Below are positions 44,676 through 54,151 of a stretch of 64,000 bases of DNA, piece by piece. The translations under genes and the position numbers were made by a program. This stretch comes from Stenomitos frigidus_A (GTDB lineage: Bacteria; Cyanobacteriota; Cyanobacteriia; Leptolyngbyales; Leptolyngbyaceae). Each line of letters starts with the position of its first letter. The stretch's first letter is position 1. The notes beneath the pieces are model-generated. The model ran no database searches. It worked only from the letters and a program-made list of their open reading frames with translations, and was not told the DNA's origin. The stretch is from positions 62,001 through 126,000 of the forward strand of contig NZ_CAWNSW010000143.1 in NCBI RefSeq assembly GCF_963877135.1, written 5' to 3'.

Positions 44676-47600
44676 CGCCCCCAACCGCTGGAGCAGGAAG
44701 AGAATCTCTGCCGCATCATCGTAATCAAGGGCAGGATCCTCTGCCAGCAACGGGTCGCGGGAGCCGTTGAGGATAGCGATCACCGCTGGTATCAACTGTT
44801 TGAGATAGTTCGGTGTATTCGGATCATTGATCAGTTGCTCAAACAACACCTGGACTTGATCAGATTGCTGCTGCGCCAGCAGACCCAGAACCTGATCCAC
44901 CAGTTTGCCACCGTTATACTGCGCGTACCCCCCCTGCTGCCGATAGGCGAGGTAGGCATCCCGCGCCTGCTGCCGGGCGGTCTGGGCGGCGGCGGCGTTG
45001 CCCGTGGCGGCTTCGATCTGGTGCAGAATGGCGAAGGATTTCCAGATTTCAGCCCACCCAAGCTCGATCGCCCGCCGGATTTCGACCCGTGCGTCCTCGT
45101 AGCGCTTGAGCCGATGCAGCGTATCAGCAATGTTGTTGCGCACTACCCCTTCATGCCGCAGGTCTTCCAGCACCACGTAAATATCAGCAGCCTGGCGGTA
45201 AAAAGTGACAGCGTCTTCCAAACGACTCAAGAGCCTGTAAAGATTCCCCAACTGAGTCAAACTACTCGCCTGCCCCGACCGATCGCCCCGCTGCGTCTTG
45301 ATCTCCAGGGACTGGCGGTAGGCAGCTTCCGCCGCGTCGTACTGCCCCGAATCCTGATGCACCATGCCGATCTGGTGCCAGGCGGTCGCGACTAATTGGG
45401 GTTCCTGCTGCTGTTCAAACAGGGTGCGGGCGGCTTCATACCCCGTGATAGCCTCGGCATACCGCCCCTGCATTCTCCGCACCGTGGACAGTTGAATTTT
45501 GCCCACCGCCACTCCCCGGACATCCCCCAGCTTTTCACCCCGTTTAATGCGTTCCTCATACTTCCCAGCCGCCGCCTCCAGCCGCCCCAGCGCCGTCAGG
45601 CAATCCGCCTGTGCCGCCAGGGTCACGGATGCCATGCGGCCTCCCCGTTCACCCAGCGCCTCAAACTGCTGCTGGGCTGCCGTAAACTGCTCCAGTGCCG
45701 CCGCCGCCTGTCCGCCCCTTTCCAGCATTCGACCCAGCCAGAAGTGCGCTCCAGCCAGATCGTAATCTGCCCCCGGGTAGGCGGTGGGGCCTGCCGCCTG
45801 GGCGGTTGCCAGCAGGGCCTGGGCTTTGTCATAGGCGGGCTGCAACTGCCCCTGGTCCAGCAAGCGCTCAATCTGCAACCGCTCATGCTCAAACCGGGCG
45901 GTGCCCCAGGCGGGAATGGCGGCCGCTGCTCGCTCCCGCAGCGCCACCGCCCGCACCAGTGCCGCGGGGCGGTTCAGGGTCGCCAGCAGTTGCTCAATGC
46001 TGCCAGCGGTATTGGCGGTCTGTTCCGCCGTCGTCGGGTCTGCCGCCAGCCGCTGCCCCAGCCAGTCCAGCAGAGCCAGCAGGTTGGGCAGTTCCAGCAG
46101 GGTCAATCGGAAAGCCAGTCGGCTGTCCTGAGACCGTTGCTGGTAGAGAAACGCGACCAGTTGTGCCATCGCCGTTGCCCAGGTATCGGTCAATGCCGCT
46201 ACCTGCTCCGGCGGTTGGACCCGGCTCAGGTAGGCGGGCAATGCCGGGTCCAGCCTGAGGTAGCTGTATTCCTGTGCTTCTGCCATGCCTACGTCAATTA
46301 GACGTTGAGCGACTGCTTCAGCGCTGTCCATTTCCAGTCCCATGACTTCACTTAAAACAAACAGATGAGCCCCACCGTGCACCACCGCCAGTCGGTTCAC
46401 CCGCTCTCGCACGTCATCAGGCAACCGCCGCAGGGACAGTTCCAAACTGGCATAAAGGGAGTTTTCCCGGTCTCCGGGGTGCTGACGCTCCAGCCCTGCC
46501 ATCATCTGGGCCAGGTTTTGCGTCGTGGCCCGCACGCCGTGGGCGACTTCTCGGGCGAGCAGCACCAGGGCACGGGGGTGGCAGTTGACGGTTTGCACCA
46601 GTTCGCTGATCTCTTCTGGGGTGGTGGCGTTGTCGGTAGTGGGGGGTGTCCAGTTTTGCTGTGCCATCACCTGCTGCACCAGTTGAATGGCTTCCTGTTC
46701 GCTCAGCCGTCCTAGTGCCACGGTGTTCTTCTCGCCCGCAAAGGGCTGGGGCAGGCGTTCCCGGCTGGTAAACAGCAGCCGACAGCGCCGATCCGCCGCC
46801 CGCAACCGCTGACAGAGCGCCAGCAACTGGGTGACATCGGCAACCCCCGCCGGGTTGTTGCCCGCAGCATCCGGCAGCACACTTTCCAGGTTATCCAGCA
46901 AAATTACCGTCGGGAACTCCTGCAGCGCCCGCTCCACGGGCTGGAGGGCTTTATCCCAGTCGTTGCCATAGCTCGCCACCGTGTAGTTGGGCACTAACTG
47001 GCGACCGATCGCATCCAGTACCCCCTGCACATCCTGCACATTCTGGGGCTCCACACTGACAAAGGCCGATCGTTGAAACCTGCCCGACCGGACCAGCCAG
47101 CGCACCAGCTCCACCGCCAGCGCCGTTTTGCCCATGCCGCCACTGCCCCGAATCACCGCATACGTCTCCTGCTCCAGCAGCCGCTCCAGGTGCAGCAGGG
47201 TGCGACTGCGCCCAGTGAAGGAGTGGTCTGGGGGGTCGGGCAGGCGGCCCAGCATCACCTGTCGCCGATCGGCATCCAGACGAGCAGCAGCTTCCCCCGG
47301 CAACACGGTAAACAGTTGCGGGTCGTCCTTCTCCTGGTACAGCACGGGCACAAACCAGTCCTGCAACTGCAAATCGCCAGCACCTATCACCGGGAACCGA
47401 TAGGCGTCGCCATAGAGGGCTGCCTGCCCGGCCAGCATGGCATCCCCCACCCGCTTGCCCTCAGCCAGTCGGGTATAAAACGCCTCCACAAACCGCCGCG
47501 CCGTTTCCACCAGCACCGAGTGGCTCATCGCCACCACCGACCCCACCCCTTCCTCCAGCAGCCGTGCCGCCACCGATGCCTGGGGGTCGTCCTTAGCCTG

Positions 47601-49025
47601 GGCAGTCTGGCAGGCATCCAGAACCACCAGCGGCACCCCATACTCCCGTAGTTCCGTGGCCAGCTCGTTGGCATAGACCCGTTGCAGCAATCGTTGGCCC
47701 AGCTTCCGGCTGTCGCGCGGGTCTTCAAAGCAGAGCGCCCCCAACCCCACCCGGCGGTCATACACCCCGTGCCCGTCAAAATGGACGATTTCGTAGGGGT
47801 CGTTCGCGTCTCGGGCGCGTTGCAGCGCCGCCTTCATGGCGGTAAAGGTGGGCGGCTGCAGGATATCGACCTTGACCAGGCTCTCCCCCAGGTTCTCCAC
47901 CGCCTGCACCAGGGGCAGGGCACTGCTCCGGTGATCCAGATAGCCCACGGGGTTGCCCTGTTCATCCACCTCCGGGCGGGGGCTGACCAGCAACACCCGA
48001 ATCGGCAACGCTGTCTTTAGCGTCGTCGTGGACTTGCGGTTGGGCAACCGCCGCCGCACCCGCACCGCTCTCGCCCCCTGGGACAGGTAGCCCGTGCCGT
48101 CATGCAAGATCTCCCAGGGCAAGGAGAGCAGGTCGCTGGCTGCTTCCCGAAACCGCGCCGCCTCGTCTTCTGGAGTGCCTTCCATCGGTGACCCATCCAC
48201 CTGCACCGAAAACCGACGGCTCCCCGTTGCCCGCCGCCACGCTTCCAGCGCCTCCCGTGCCGAATCGGCACTGACTGCCGCCCGGTAGAGCGCTTGCCCC
48301 CACTGCGGCAGGGACTGTTCGGTCTTAATCGCCCGATCCTTAAAGACTCCAGTCGGCCACTGGTAATAGCGCTCGATATACCAGCGAATGTCTCCCAGTT
48401 CTACCGCACCCAGCGGTGCCGTGAAGCGATAGCGCCGACTGGTAATGGCGCGGCTGTTATCTGCCGGAATATAGGTCAGTTCAGCGGTGGCCGTGGCCCG
48501 GCGCACGCCATCCTGCTCGGTCATCTGGGGGTCGGTGAAGGCTAACAGCAGTTCTTCCACCGGCTCCACCAGAATCGGACTTCCCGCCACCCAATCATGG
48601 TTGGGTAACTGCTCGCCCAGAGCCGCAAAGATGTCCGGCATTGCCTCATCCAGCCCATTCGGCCCGTCCTTCACCCGAATATGCAGCGGCTCTCCAGGAA
48701 AAAAGGGCTTGAGCAGTCCCAGTGGCACTCCCGGCAGCACCACGGAAATCACCTTATAGCCATCGGTGCGGTGCTTTGCCGTTTCCTGAGCCAGCGTCAA
48801 CTCCCACTGCACCCAGTCTGAACTGAGGGCGTCGATACTGATCAGCACCAGAAAGTGGCGGGCTGTGCGGATGCTGGCGGCGATACGATCGCCCAGATCA
48901 TCACCGCCGCCCAACTCGCGAGAATCGACCCAGGGCAGTTGACCGTGGAGTTCCAGCAGCTGACGCAACCGTGTGACCGCAGCGTAGTCGTTGGTGGAGT
49001 GCGACAGGAAGATGGGCGACGGCAT
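44673..49025 (-). CDS. TIR-CHAT-NTPase-TPR STAND protein
   Basis: The 1450-residue product has an N-terminal TIR domain (IFLSHSTNDYAAVTRLRQLL; candidate NADase Glu75 in SSDWVQWELTLA). A CHAT caspase-like domain follows, with His in YEIVHFDGHGVYD and Cys in VPLVVLDACQTAQA, then an NTPase (AVIRGSGGMGKTALAVELVR, TVILLDNLESVLPD). The last 350 residues are tetratricopeptide repeats (QIGMVHQDSGQYDAAEAAYR). It therefore carries two potential effector activities, NAD cleavage and proteolysis, on one switch. The coding DNA is visibly GC-richer than its neighbours, suggesting recent transfer. Likely role: stress- or phage-triggered response (inference). Confidence 0.92.
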   Translation of the reverse strand: MPSPIFLSHSTNDYAAVTRLRQLLELHGQLPWVDSRELGGGDDLGDRIAASIRTARHFLVLISIDALSSDWVQWELTLAQETAKHRTDGYKVISVVLPGVPLGLLKPFFPGEPLHIRVKDGPNGLDEAMPDIFAALGEQLPNHDWVAGSPILVEPVEELLLAFTDPQMTEQDGVRRATATAELTYIPADNSRAITSRRYRFTAPLGAVELGDIRWYIERYYQWPTGVFKDRAIKTEQSLPQWGQALYRAAVSADSAREALEAWRRATGSRRFSVQVDGSPMEGTPEDEAARFREAASDLLSLPWEILHDGTGYLSQGARAVRVRRRLPNRKSTTTLKTALPIRVLLVSPRPEVDEQGNPVGYLDHRSSALPLVQAVENLGESLVKVDILQPPTFTAMKAALQRARDANDPYEIVHFDGHGVYDRRVGLGALCFEDPRDSRKLGQRLLQRVYANELATELREYGVPLVVLDACQTAQAKDDPQASVAARLLEEGVGSVVAMSHSVLVETARRFVEAFYTRLAEGKRVGDAMLAGQAALYGDAYRFPVIGAGDLQLQDWFVPVLYQEKDDPQLFTVLPGEAAARLDADRRQVMLGRLPDPPDHSFTGRSRTLLHLERLLEQETYAVIRGSGGMGKTALAVELVRWLVRSGRFQRSAFVSVEPQNVQDVQGVLDAIGRQLVPNYTVASYGNDWDKALQPVERALQEFPTVILLDNLESVLPDAAGNNPAGVADVTQLLALCQRLRAADRRCRLLFTSRERLPQPFAGEKNTVALGRLSEQEAIQLVQQVMAQQNWTPPTTDNATTPEEISELVQTVNCHPRALVLLAREVAHGVRATTQNLAQMMAGLERQHPGDRENSLYASLELSLRRLPDDVRERVNRLAVVHGGAHLFVLSEVMGLEMDSAEAVAQRLIDVGMAEAQEYSYLRLDPALPAYLSRVQPPEQVAALTDTWATAMAQLVAFLYQQRSQDSRLAFRLTLLELPNLLALLDWLGQRLAADPTTAEQTANTAGSIEQLLATLNRPAALVRAVALRERAAAAIPAWGTARFEHERLQIERLLDQGQLQPAYDKAQALLATAQAAGPTAYPGADYDLAGAHFWLGRMLERGGQAAAALEQFTAAQQQFEALGERGGRMASVTLAAQADCLTALGRLEAAAGKYEERIKRGEKLGDVRGVAVGKIQLSTVRRMQGRYAEAITGYEAARTLFEQQQEPQLVATAWHQIGMVHQDSGQYDAAEAAYRQSLEIKTQRGDRSGQASSLTQLGNLYRLLSRLEDAVTFYRQAADIYVVLEDLRHEGVVRNNIADTLHRLKRYEDARVEIRRAIELGWAEIWKSFAILHQIEAATGNAAAAQTARQQARDAYLAYRQQGGYAQYNGGKLVDQVLGLLAQQQSDQVQVLFEQLINDPNTPNYLKQLIPAVIAILNGSRDPLLAEDPALDYDDAAEILFLLQRLGA

Positions 49026-49219
49026 CGGCTGTTTCCTCTAGCTGATATTAATAGCCTACACACGCATTCACCAGATTCGGGAAAGCTTCTTCTGCCAGTT
49101 TGGAGTTTGATGCCATCCACAAGGCATGCCCATTCAGAGCAATGAGCTGGACGATATGGGATACCTAACGCAGAGTAGAGCGCGCGTCATCCTAGCGCAG
49201 CCGCGATCGCCCAGTATCC

Positions 49220-49446
49220 CTAAAGCAAAACCTTGTCGTCGATTGGCTGATGATGTAGCACCATCAGTTGGTTTGCCTTGAGCGTTTCCAGTGCATAGGC
49301 TCGACCTTGAGCATCACTAAACTCAACCTCAAAAGATTCTGGTTCATAGACCTCCACGATCGTCCCAACCTGCCCCGATCGAGTTTCAACTCAGGCAAAG
49401 CCTCAATCAGGGCAACGATATCCAGCAGCTTAATTGGTCGTTTCAT
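49220..49446 (-). pseudogene. DUF4926 protein gene with one-base frameshift
   Basis: From the ATG at 49446 the frame reads MKRPIKLLDIVALIEALPEL then KLDRG. A -1 shift in a G-run (CCCC on the plus strand at 49374-49377) ends the family sequence. One extra base restores QVGTIVEVYEPESFEVEFSD, then LETLKANQLMVLHHQ to a stop at 49220. That is the layout of DUF4926 proteins, which often lie in toxin-antitoxin-like pairs. Either decayed or a sequencing error. Confidence 0.85.
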
Positions 49447-49542
49447 CGGTTTCTCCTGACTGATCAGGTAGGGCTGGGCACTCACGAATGCCAGGGTGTG
49501 TTCAGGCAATGATAGACTTGGCGCGGGGTAATTTAGAAGCGG

Positions 49543-49737
49543 CTACTGCCCATATGAAGCAGCCGATGCCAACAATCCAGTAGGGGTTGTTGGCGTCAAT
49601 CGACCCATCTCAGAGGTAATCAACAGAACGATGCCAAAGAGTAGTGTGCCAAAGACACACAATGCGCCAAAGGCAATCTCGGTATTGCCTCGAAACAGGC
49701 TTGTATCGCCCCTTGCGATCGCACGAGCCACGGTCAT
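49543..49737 (-). CDS. Possible small membrane protein, antisense to the GH19 gene start
   Basis: The ATG at 49737 has AGGAG 5 nt upstream and opens 64 codons with one membrane segment (FGALCVFGTLLFGIVLLITS). It overlaps the first 107 bp of the GH19 reading frame on the other strand. Both cannot be fully trusted; if this gene is real, the GH19 gene may start further right. Confidence 0.35.
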   Translation of the reverse strand: MTVARAIARGDTSLFRGNTEIAFGALCVFGTLLFGIVLLITSEMGRLTPTTPTGLLASAASYGQ

Positions 49738-50446
49738 CTCGCTCCTGGTACTGATTGGAGGATATGAACTGCGATCGCTCATCGCTCAGTGGACTCCATC
49801 TTTGTTAACGCCCAAAGCGTCTCCATTAACATCAAACGCTTTATCACCGCAATTTGGGTCAACGAATACTCCAGAGCCTCAAGCCGTCACCCTACCTGTA
49901 ACCGTTGAGCAGTTAATGCAGATGGCTCCTGAAGCGAACCCGCAGCAATTGAGGCAACTGGTGCCCCATCTCAATCAAGCGATGGCAAAATTTGGCGTTA
50001 ATACTCGTCTCCGACAAGCCCATTTGTTAGCGCAGATTGCGCATGAATCCGATCGCTTTACAGCGCTTGAAGCGTCTCGATCTGGGGCCGACTACGAAGG
50101 ACGGAAAGATCTTGGCAATACCCAACGCGGCGATGGCGTGAAATACAAGCCCAGAGGGTTAATCCAGCTTGTGGGCAGAACCAATTACGCTGCTGCTAGC
50201 AAAGCGTTAGGGGTTGATTTGATTCACCATCCCCAGAGGCTCGCTGATCCAGAATTAGCGGCTCTCAGTGCGGGTTGGTTTTGGTCTACAAACCAACTTA
50301 ATGGGGATGCGGATAAAGATGATGTGAGAACTGTTACTAAAATAGTGAATGGTGGCTACAACGGGCTAGACGATCGCATTCAGTTACTTCAAGCCGCGAA
50401 AAAGGCGCTCGGCATGCAATCAAGCAAAGCTAAGAGCCAAAATTAA
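49631..50446 (+). CDS. GH19 chitinase/endolysin-like enzyme
   Basis: This 271-residue product has an N-terminal membrane segment or signal anchor (ARATVISLLVLIGGYELRSL) and a linker. A GH19-type catalytic domain (about 90-260) follows: AHLLAQIAHESDRFTALEAS with the catalytic Glu, YEGRKDLGNTQRGDGVKYKP, then RGLIQLVGRTNY and a late VTKIVNGGYNGLDDR. The family cleaves chitin or peptidoglycan; in bacteria without chitin it usually acts on cell walls. The start is uncertain because no good ribosome-binding site precedes 49631 and an antisense frame overlaps it. Confidence 0.82.
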   Translation: MPKSSVPKTHNAPKAISVLPRNRLVSPLAIARATVISLLVLIGGYELRSLIAQWTPSLLTPKASPLTSNALSPQFGSTNTPEPQAVTLPVTVEQLMQMAPEANPQQLRQLVPHLNQAMAKFGVNTRLRQAHLLAQIAHESDRFTALEASRSGADYEGRKDLGNTQRGDGVKYKPRGLIQLVGRTNYAAASKALGVDLIHHPQRLADPELAALSAGWFWSTNQLNGDADKDDVRTVTKIVNGGYNGLDDRIQLLQAAKKALGMQSSKAKSQN

Positions 50447-50596
50447 TATTTGTGCCTCAAGGTGAGCAACGATAGAGATCCTAGTTGAACCAGCCCATTG
50501 TTTGGGAACGCGATCGGGGTATACAGCACAAGAGCGATCGGGTAAGTAATAGCCTCAGGTGCTAGCCTGAAACTAATTAGAAGCTCAAAAACTGTT

Positions 50597-50830
50597 ATGG
50601 CTTTACAAACACACATTCATGCCATCATTTACCCAGGCGATCAGAGCGGCTACATTGCCGAGTGTCAGGAAGTGTCTGTTGTCACTCAGGGCCGCACCTT
50701 AGATGAAGTCAGTCATAACCTGCGAGAAGCCGTTGCCCTGTACTTAGAGGATGAAGACCCCAGCCAACTAGGACTGGTTGCTAAACCTTCATTAGTGGTG
50801 ACCTTCGAGCTTCAACCTGAATATGCCTAA
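50597..50830 (+). CDS. hicB: HicB-family antitoxin
   Basis: The 77-residue product has the partial RNase-H-like HicB fold: HIHAIIYPGDQSGYIAECQE, SVVTQGRTLDEVSHNLREAV and ALYLEDED. It neutralises HicA. It overlaps hicA by 8 bp. The antitoxin-first order is common in cyanobacteria. Confidence 0.9.
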   Translation: MALQTHIHAIIYPGDQSGYIAECQEVSVVTQGRTLDEVSHNLREAVALYLEDEDPSQLGLVAKPSLVVTFELQPEYA

Positions 50831-51071
50831 GCTCAAGCGACTATCTGGTGCACAAGTCATTACGATTCTGGAAACCTTCGGGTTTCAAATTTATAGCCAG
50901 AAGGGAAGCCACGTCAAACTACGTCGCATTAGAGCAGCAGGGAATGAAACCCTGATTGTGCCCAATCATAAACAACTCGATACAGGCACTTGTCGAGCCC
51001 TTTTAAAGCAAGTATCACAGTACATCCCTGAAGAGGAACTTGCTCCTTATTTTTACAACAACGGTGAATGA
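50823..51071 (+). CDS. hicA: HicA-family mRNA interferase toxin
   Basis: The 82-residue product has the double-stranded-RNA-binding-like HicA fold with LSGAQVITILETFGFQIYSQ, KGSHVKLRR (catalytic His in GSH) and IVPNHKQLDTGTCRALLKQV. The toxin cleaves mRNA and stalls growth when free of HicB. It lies directly upstream of the TIR gene. Confidence 0.92.
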   Translation: MPKLKRLSGAQVITILETFGFQIYSQKGSHVKLRRIRAAGNETLIVPNHKQLDTGTCRALLKQVSQYIPEEELAPYFYNNGE

Positions 51072-51130
51072 ATCGTCGTGTAATAACGCCATTAAGATAG
51101 GAGCAACCTGCGGCGCGCTTAATCGGAAGT

Positions 51131-51928
51131 ATGAAAGATTTTTTCATCAGCTATACGGGTAACGATCGCACCTGGGCAGAGTGGATTGCCTGGGTTTTAG
51201 AAGAGGCGCAGTACTCCGTCGTCATCCAGGCATGGGATTTTCGGGTCGGCGGCAACTTTGTACTGGATATGCATAAAGCGATCGAGGCAAACCGGACGAT
51301 CGCGGTACTCTCCACTCTCTATCTCGAAAAGCCGTTTCCGCAATCAGAATGGGCAGCAGCATTTGCCCAAGATCCAACTAGCGCCAACCGTAAACTGCTT
51401 CCCGTTCGCGTAGAAAACTGTCAGCCACCTGGTCTGCTAGGCCAGATTGTTTACGTCGATGTGTTCAACTGTGATGAAGTCGAAGCCCAACAGCGGCTTT
51501 TAGCAGCCGTGAAAGACGGTCGCATGAAGCCCGACCAACGTCCCAGCTTTCCTGGCAAACCAGTGCAGCGAGAAGTGCCAGAGCACGTACCGTTTCCCGG
51601 TCAATCCAATCCCGGTCAATCCAATCCCGGTCAATCCGTTCCTGCTCAAGCCCCTGCCCCTAAAGCAGCGATCGGAGCAAACACCCCGCAGCCAGTCCCT
51701 GTAGGGTTAACGGCCTCCCAAAAACGCCGCCTCCAGCAAAAACTGGATGCCCTACAGCCAGAGTTGGATTTAAGGGCCGAAAAGTTGCAGCAATTACGCA
51801 AAAGCTTAGCGATTATGGTTGACCCTGCAACGAAGTTTCAGCTAGAGAAACAGATTCAGGCTGAAGAAGCGCAGTTAGCTGTTTTAGAGAATGAATTAGA
51901 CGCGATCGAGGCAGCCCTGGCGGGTTAA
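51131..51928 (+). CDS. TIR-domain protein with C-terminal coiled coil
   Basis: The 265-residue product has an N-terminal TIR domain (MKDFFISYTGNDRTWAEWIA, then WVLEEAQYSVVIQAWDFRVG; candidate Glu in FPQSEWAAAF). A Pro/Gln linker with repeated NPGQS units (about 157-172) leads to a coiled coil (ASQKRRLQQKLDALQPELDL to the end). The same coiled-coil type is found attached to NTPases and effectors in cyanobacteria. TIR domains can cleave NAD+ or make cyclic ADP-ribose signals. No NTPase is fused, so it may be recruited by one. It converges with the DUF3352 gene. Confidence 0.9.
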   Translation: MKDFFISYTGNDRTWAEWIAWVLEEAQYSVVIQAWDFRVGGNFVLDMHKAIEANRTIAVLSTLYLEKPFPQSEWAAAFAQDPTSANRKLLPVRVENCQPPGLLGQIVYVDVFNCDEVEAQQRLLAAVKDGRMKPDQRPSFPGKPVQREVPEHVPFPGQSNPGQSNPGQSVPAQAPAPKAAIGANTPQPVPVGLTASQKRRLQQKLDALQPELDLRAEKLQQLRKSLAIMVDPATKFQLEKQIQAEEAQLAVLENELDAIEAALAG

Positions 51929-51942
51929 CGTCAGGGAGTCTT

Positions 51943-53847
51943 CTATTTTGGCTGTTTGGCTGGAGCCAAGACCCAGAGCGAATCTACTCGCTGCGCGTCA
52001 GCCGTTGTGGAATTGGTTGTGCTGACGCTACGAATGGTACCAGCAAGGCGCTGGAATTCCTGTACAAACGGTTTTTCTGCACTCGGTACAGACGGCAAAA
52101 TCAGGTTATAAAAAAACGCAAGCGTCGCGCCCATGTTGACGTAGAGATAGCCTTCATTTGGTGTTGGAAAGCTAGCGATCGCCGTTTGGAAGGTGTAGTT
52201 GCGGTGGAGCGGGAGATACGGTTTGGGCGTCAGTGCTGCCAGGGGCTCTGCGCCAGTGGTGATCACCAGGGTATTGTTATCAACCCAGGTGCGGGCAAGG
52301 ATGCTGAGCACTTTGCCCTTTTCTTTACCTTCCCAACTGATGATCGGTTGCCCTTTGAGCCGACGAGACGCGATCGTCATTTCACCTTTCGAGTCTTTTT
52401 TGGCAGCCTGGTCAAGCTTTTTCAAGACCGCTTCGGCAGCAGCGCGATCGCTGGTTTGCAACATCAACCCAACGCCCAAATTTAATTTGGGGTGAAAGTA
52501 GTTCAAAAGACCGCCAGTGGCCGGAAAGAAGAACAGCGCATATTCGCCGTCCATCAAGGAAAAAATATCTTTTTCTAGATCCAGTCCGGTTCCGATGCGC
52601 ACGGCATTACGAAAGCTGGCGATCGCTAGCTGGCTGGTCACATCAGTTTGTGCGGCAATGGCACGCTGCCACTGTTGCTTGAAATTACGGCTGTTGGCAG
52701 ACAGATAGGTAGCAGCGGGCAACCGTGACAGAAGCTGGTTGGCATCAGGAACGACCCGTGTTGCGAGGTCAGGCTGAGGTGTTGTGTAGTAAAAATTGGC
52801 CTGACTGTGAATGCCGTCTGGCTCCAGCCACATGCGGCTATCAACCGTGTTGTAAAGCTTGGTCAGGGCAGTCAGGCGGCTTTCGTCAAAAAGGGATGGT
52901 AACCCAAACAGCGACAAGGTCGCTTCAGGTGTCGCTTTCGCGATCGTCAGCGCAAATTTCGCGATCGCGGCGACCTCACCATAGCTTACCAGCAGCGATC
53001 GCTCTGTTTGCGGTTGCTGCCATGTGCGCTGGAAGAGTGGATTCTGCGCCAATGGTGGCCGTTCAGAGCGTGCATCAATGAGATCTTCTAGCGTATGTAC
53101 CTGAGCTGCCACTGCGATTGCTCCAGGCAAGAGGGCGATCGCCAACCCCTTCGGCGCTGGTGGTTCTAAAGGCGTAGGATCAGATGGCTCAGACTCTGGT
53201 GGCGCGATCGGCGGTGGCACTATCAGCTCTGGCTTGGGCTTGACCGCTTTATTCTGCAACACTGTACTCTGCGGCAGAAAACTCAGCGTCTGTCGGGGCA
53301 AAGAGCGTGGGACTTGGCGTTGCGTTGTGGAGGCAGGCGCTGCTGGAGTAGACGGTTTTTCCTCAGTCGGTGCAGACCATTGCAGCATGATCACGCCTTT
53401 ATACTCGCGCTCAATTTGGGGTTCCCCGCGTGTCGCCTTGAGCTTAGTGAGAAAGCTATTAAAGCGATCGCGATCTTTGATCGGTGCCAGCAATACGCCG
53501 CTGGCGTCCAACGTTTGCAGCACTGAACCCGCGATCGACCCAGCTGTTGGCACCAGGGCCAGTGCGACTTCATCCCCCAGCCAGGGTTGAATATCCTGCG
53601 TAAAATCGATCGCGGCTGGCAAGAAAGGCACCGTCAAGGGTGGTCGAAGCGCGGCTGGCAAGGGGTTGAAGCGATCGACCTCTGCCCAGGCAGCGGGTGT
53701 CGCCTTGACCAGCACTAAGCCTGGAGTATTGTCTGGTAATACCGTTGTGACGGCTGGCGGCTGTAAAACCGATGCCGCACGAGCAATCGCACAACCAGGC
53801 ATCATGGCCACAGCCACTAAAAAGGATACGGAAACATAACGCAACAA
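51943..53847 (-). CDS. DUF3352 exported protein
   Basis: The best start is TTG at 53847, which follows GGAGGAG by 6 nt and gives a clean signal peptide (LRYVSVSFLVAVAMMPGCAI, cleavage near ARA); the frame is open upstream to 53967. The roughly 634-residue product has DUF3352 features: LPDNTPGLVLVKATPAAWAE, DIQPWLGDEVALALVP and RFNSFLTKLKATRG. A Pro/Ser-rich insertion lies near residues 165-230, and the late part includes PNEGYLYVNMGATLAFFYNL. The family is conserved in cyanobacteria, probably envelope-located, with unknown function. Confidence 0.85.
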   Translation of the reverse strand: MLRYVSVSFLVAVAMMPGCAIARAASVLQPPAVTTVLPDNTPGLVLVKATPAAWAEVDRFNPLPAALRPPLTVPFLPAAIDFTQDIQPWLGDEVALALVPTAGSIAGSVLQTLDASGVLLAPIKDRDRFNSFLTKLKATRGEPQIEREYKGVIMLQWSAPTEEKPSTPAAPASTTQRQVPRSLPRQTLSFLPQSTVLQNKAVKPKPELIVPPPIAPPESEPSDPTPLEPPAPKGLAIALLPGAIAVAAQVHTLEDLIDARSERPPLAQNPLFQRTWQQPQTERSLLVSYGEVAAIAKFALTIAKATPEATLSLFGLPSLFDESRLTALTKLYNTVDSRMWLEPDGIHSQANFYYTTPQPDLATRVVPDANQLLSRLPAATYLSANSRNFKQQWQRAIAAQTDVTSQLAIASFRNAVRIGTGLDLEKDIFSLMDGEYALFFFPATGGLLNYFHPKLNLGVGLMLQTSDRAAAEAVLKKLDQAAKKDSKGEMTIASRRLKGQPIISWEGKEKGKVLSILARTWVDNNTLVITTGAEPLAALTPKPYLPLHRNYTFQTAIASFPTPNEGYLYVNMGATLAFFYNLILPSVPSAEKPFVQEFQRLAGTIRSVSTTNSTTADAQRVDSLWVLAPAKQPK

Positions 53848-54151
53848 CGCTTTCTCCTCCAACCACTCGTTCACTGTAAAAAAGACAGACACAGCCGCCC
53901 TGAGCATGGCCTGAGCCAGTGGACTTTGCGCCCAGGCTGATTGACGCAGCCCCATATATCTGTCCAACTGAACAGTAGGCGTTTAAGGCTCAACTGCTCA
54001 GGCAACCCTAGCCTATTTTGCTACTACTGCCAAGATTTACAGCAGGTGATTTCACGCTACGGATGCAGATAAGACCTGGATGGCAAAGCCTAGACGCAAT
54101 TTCGTCTCTATAACAATCGGCGTTGTTGCCGTCAGCGTGTAGCTGCGATCG

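Noticed and set aside
44381..44728. Repetitive proteins encoded by the 21-bp array on the minus strand
   Set aside because: All three frames are open only because the unit length is a multiple of three; there is no start signal and no recognisable family.
45396..48303. Several long open frames opposite the TIR-CHAT gene
   Set aside because: High GC content opens shadow frames; only the minus-strand frame shows domain motifs.
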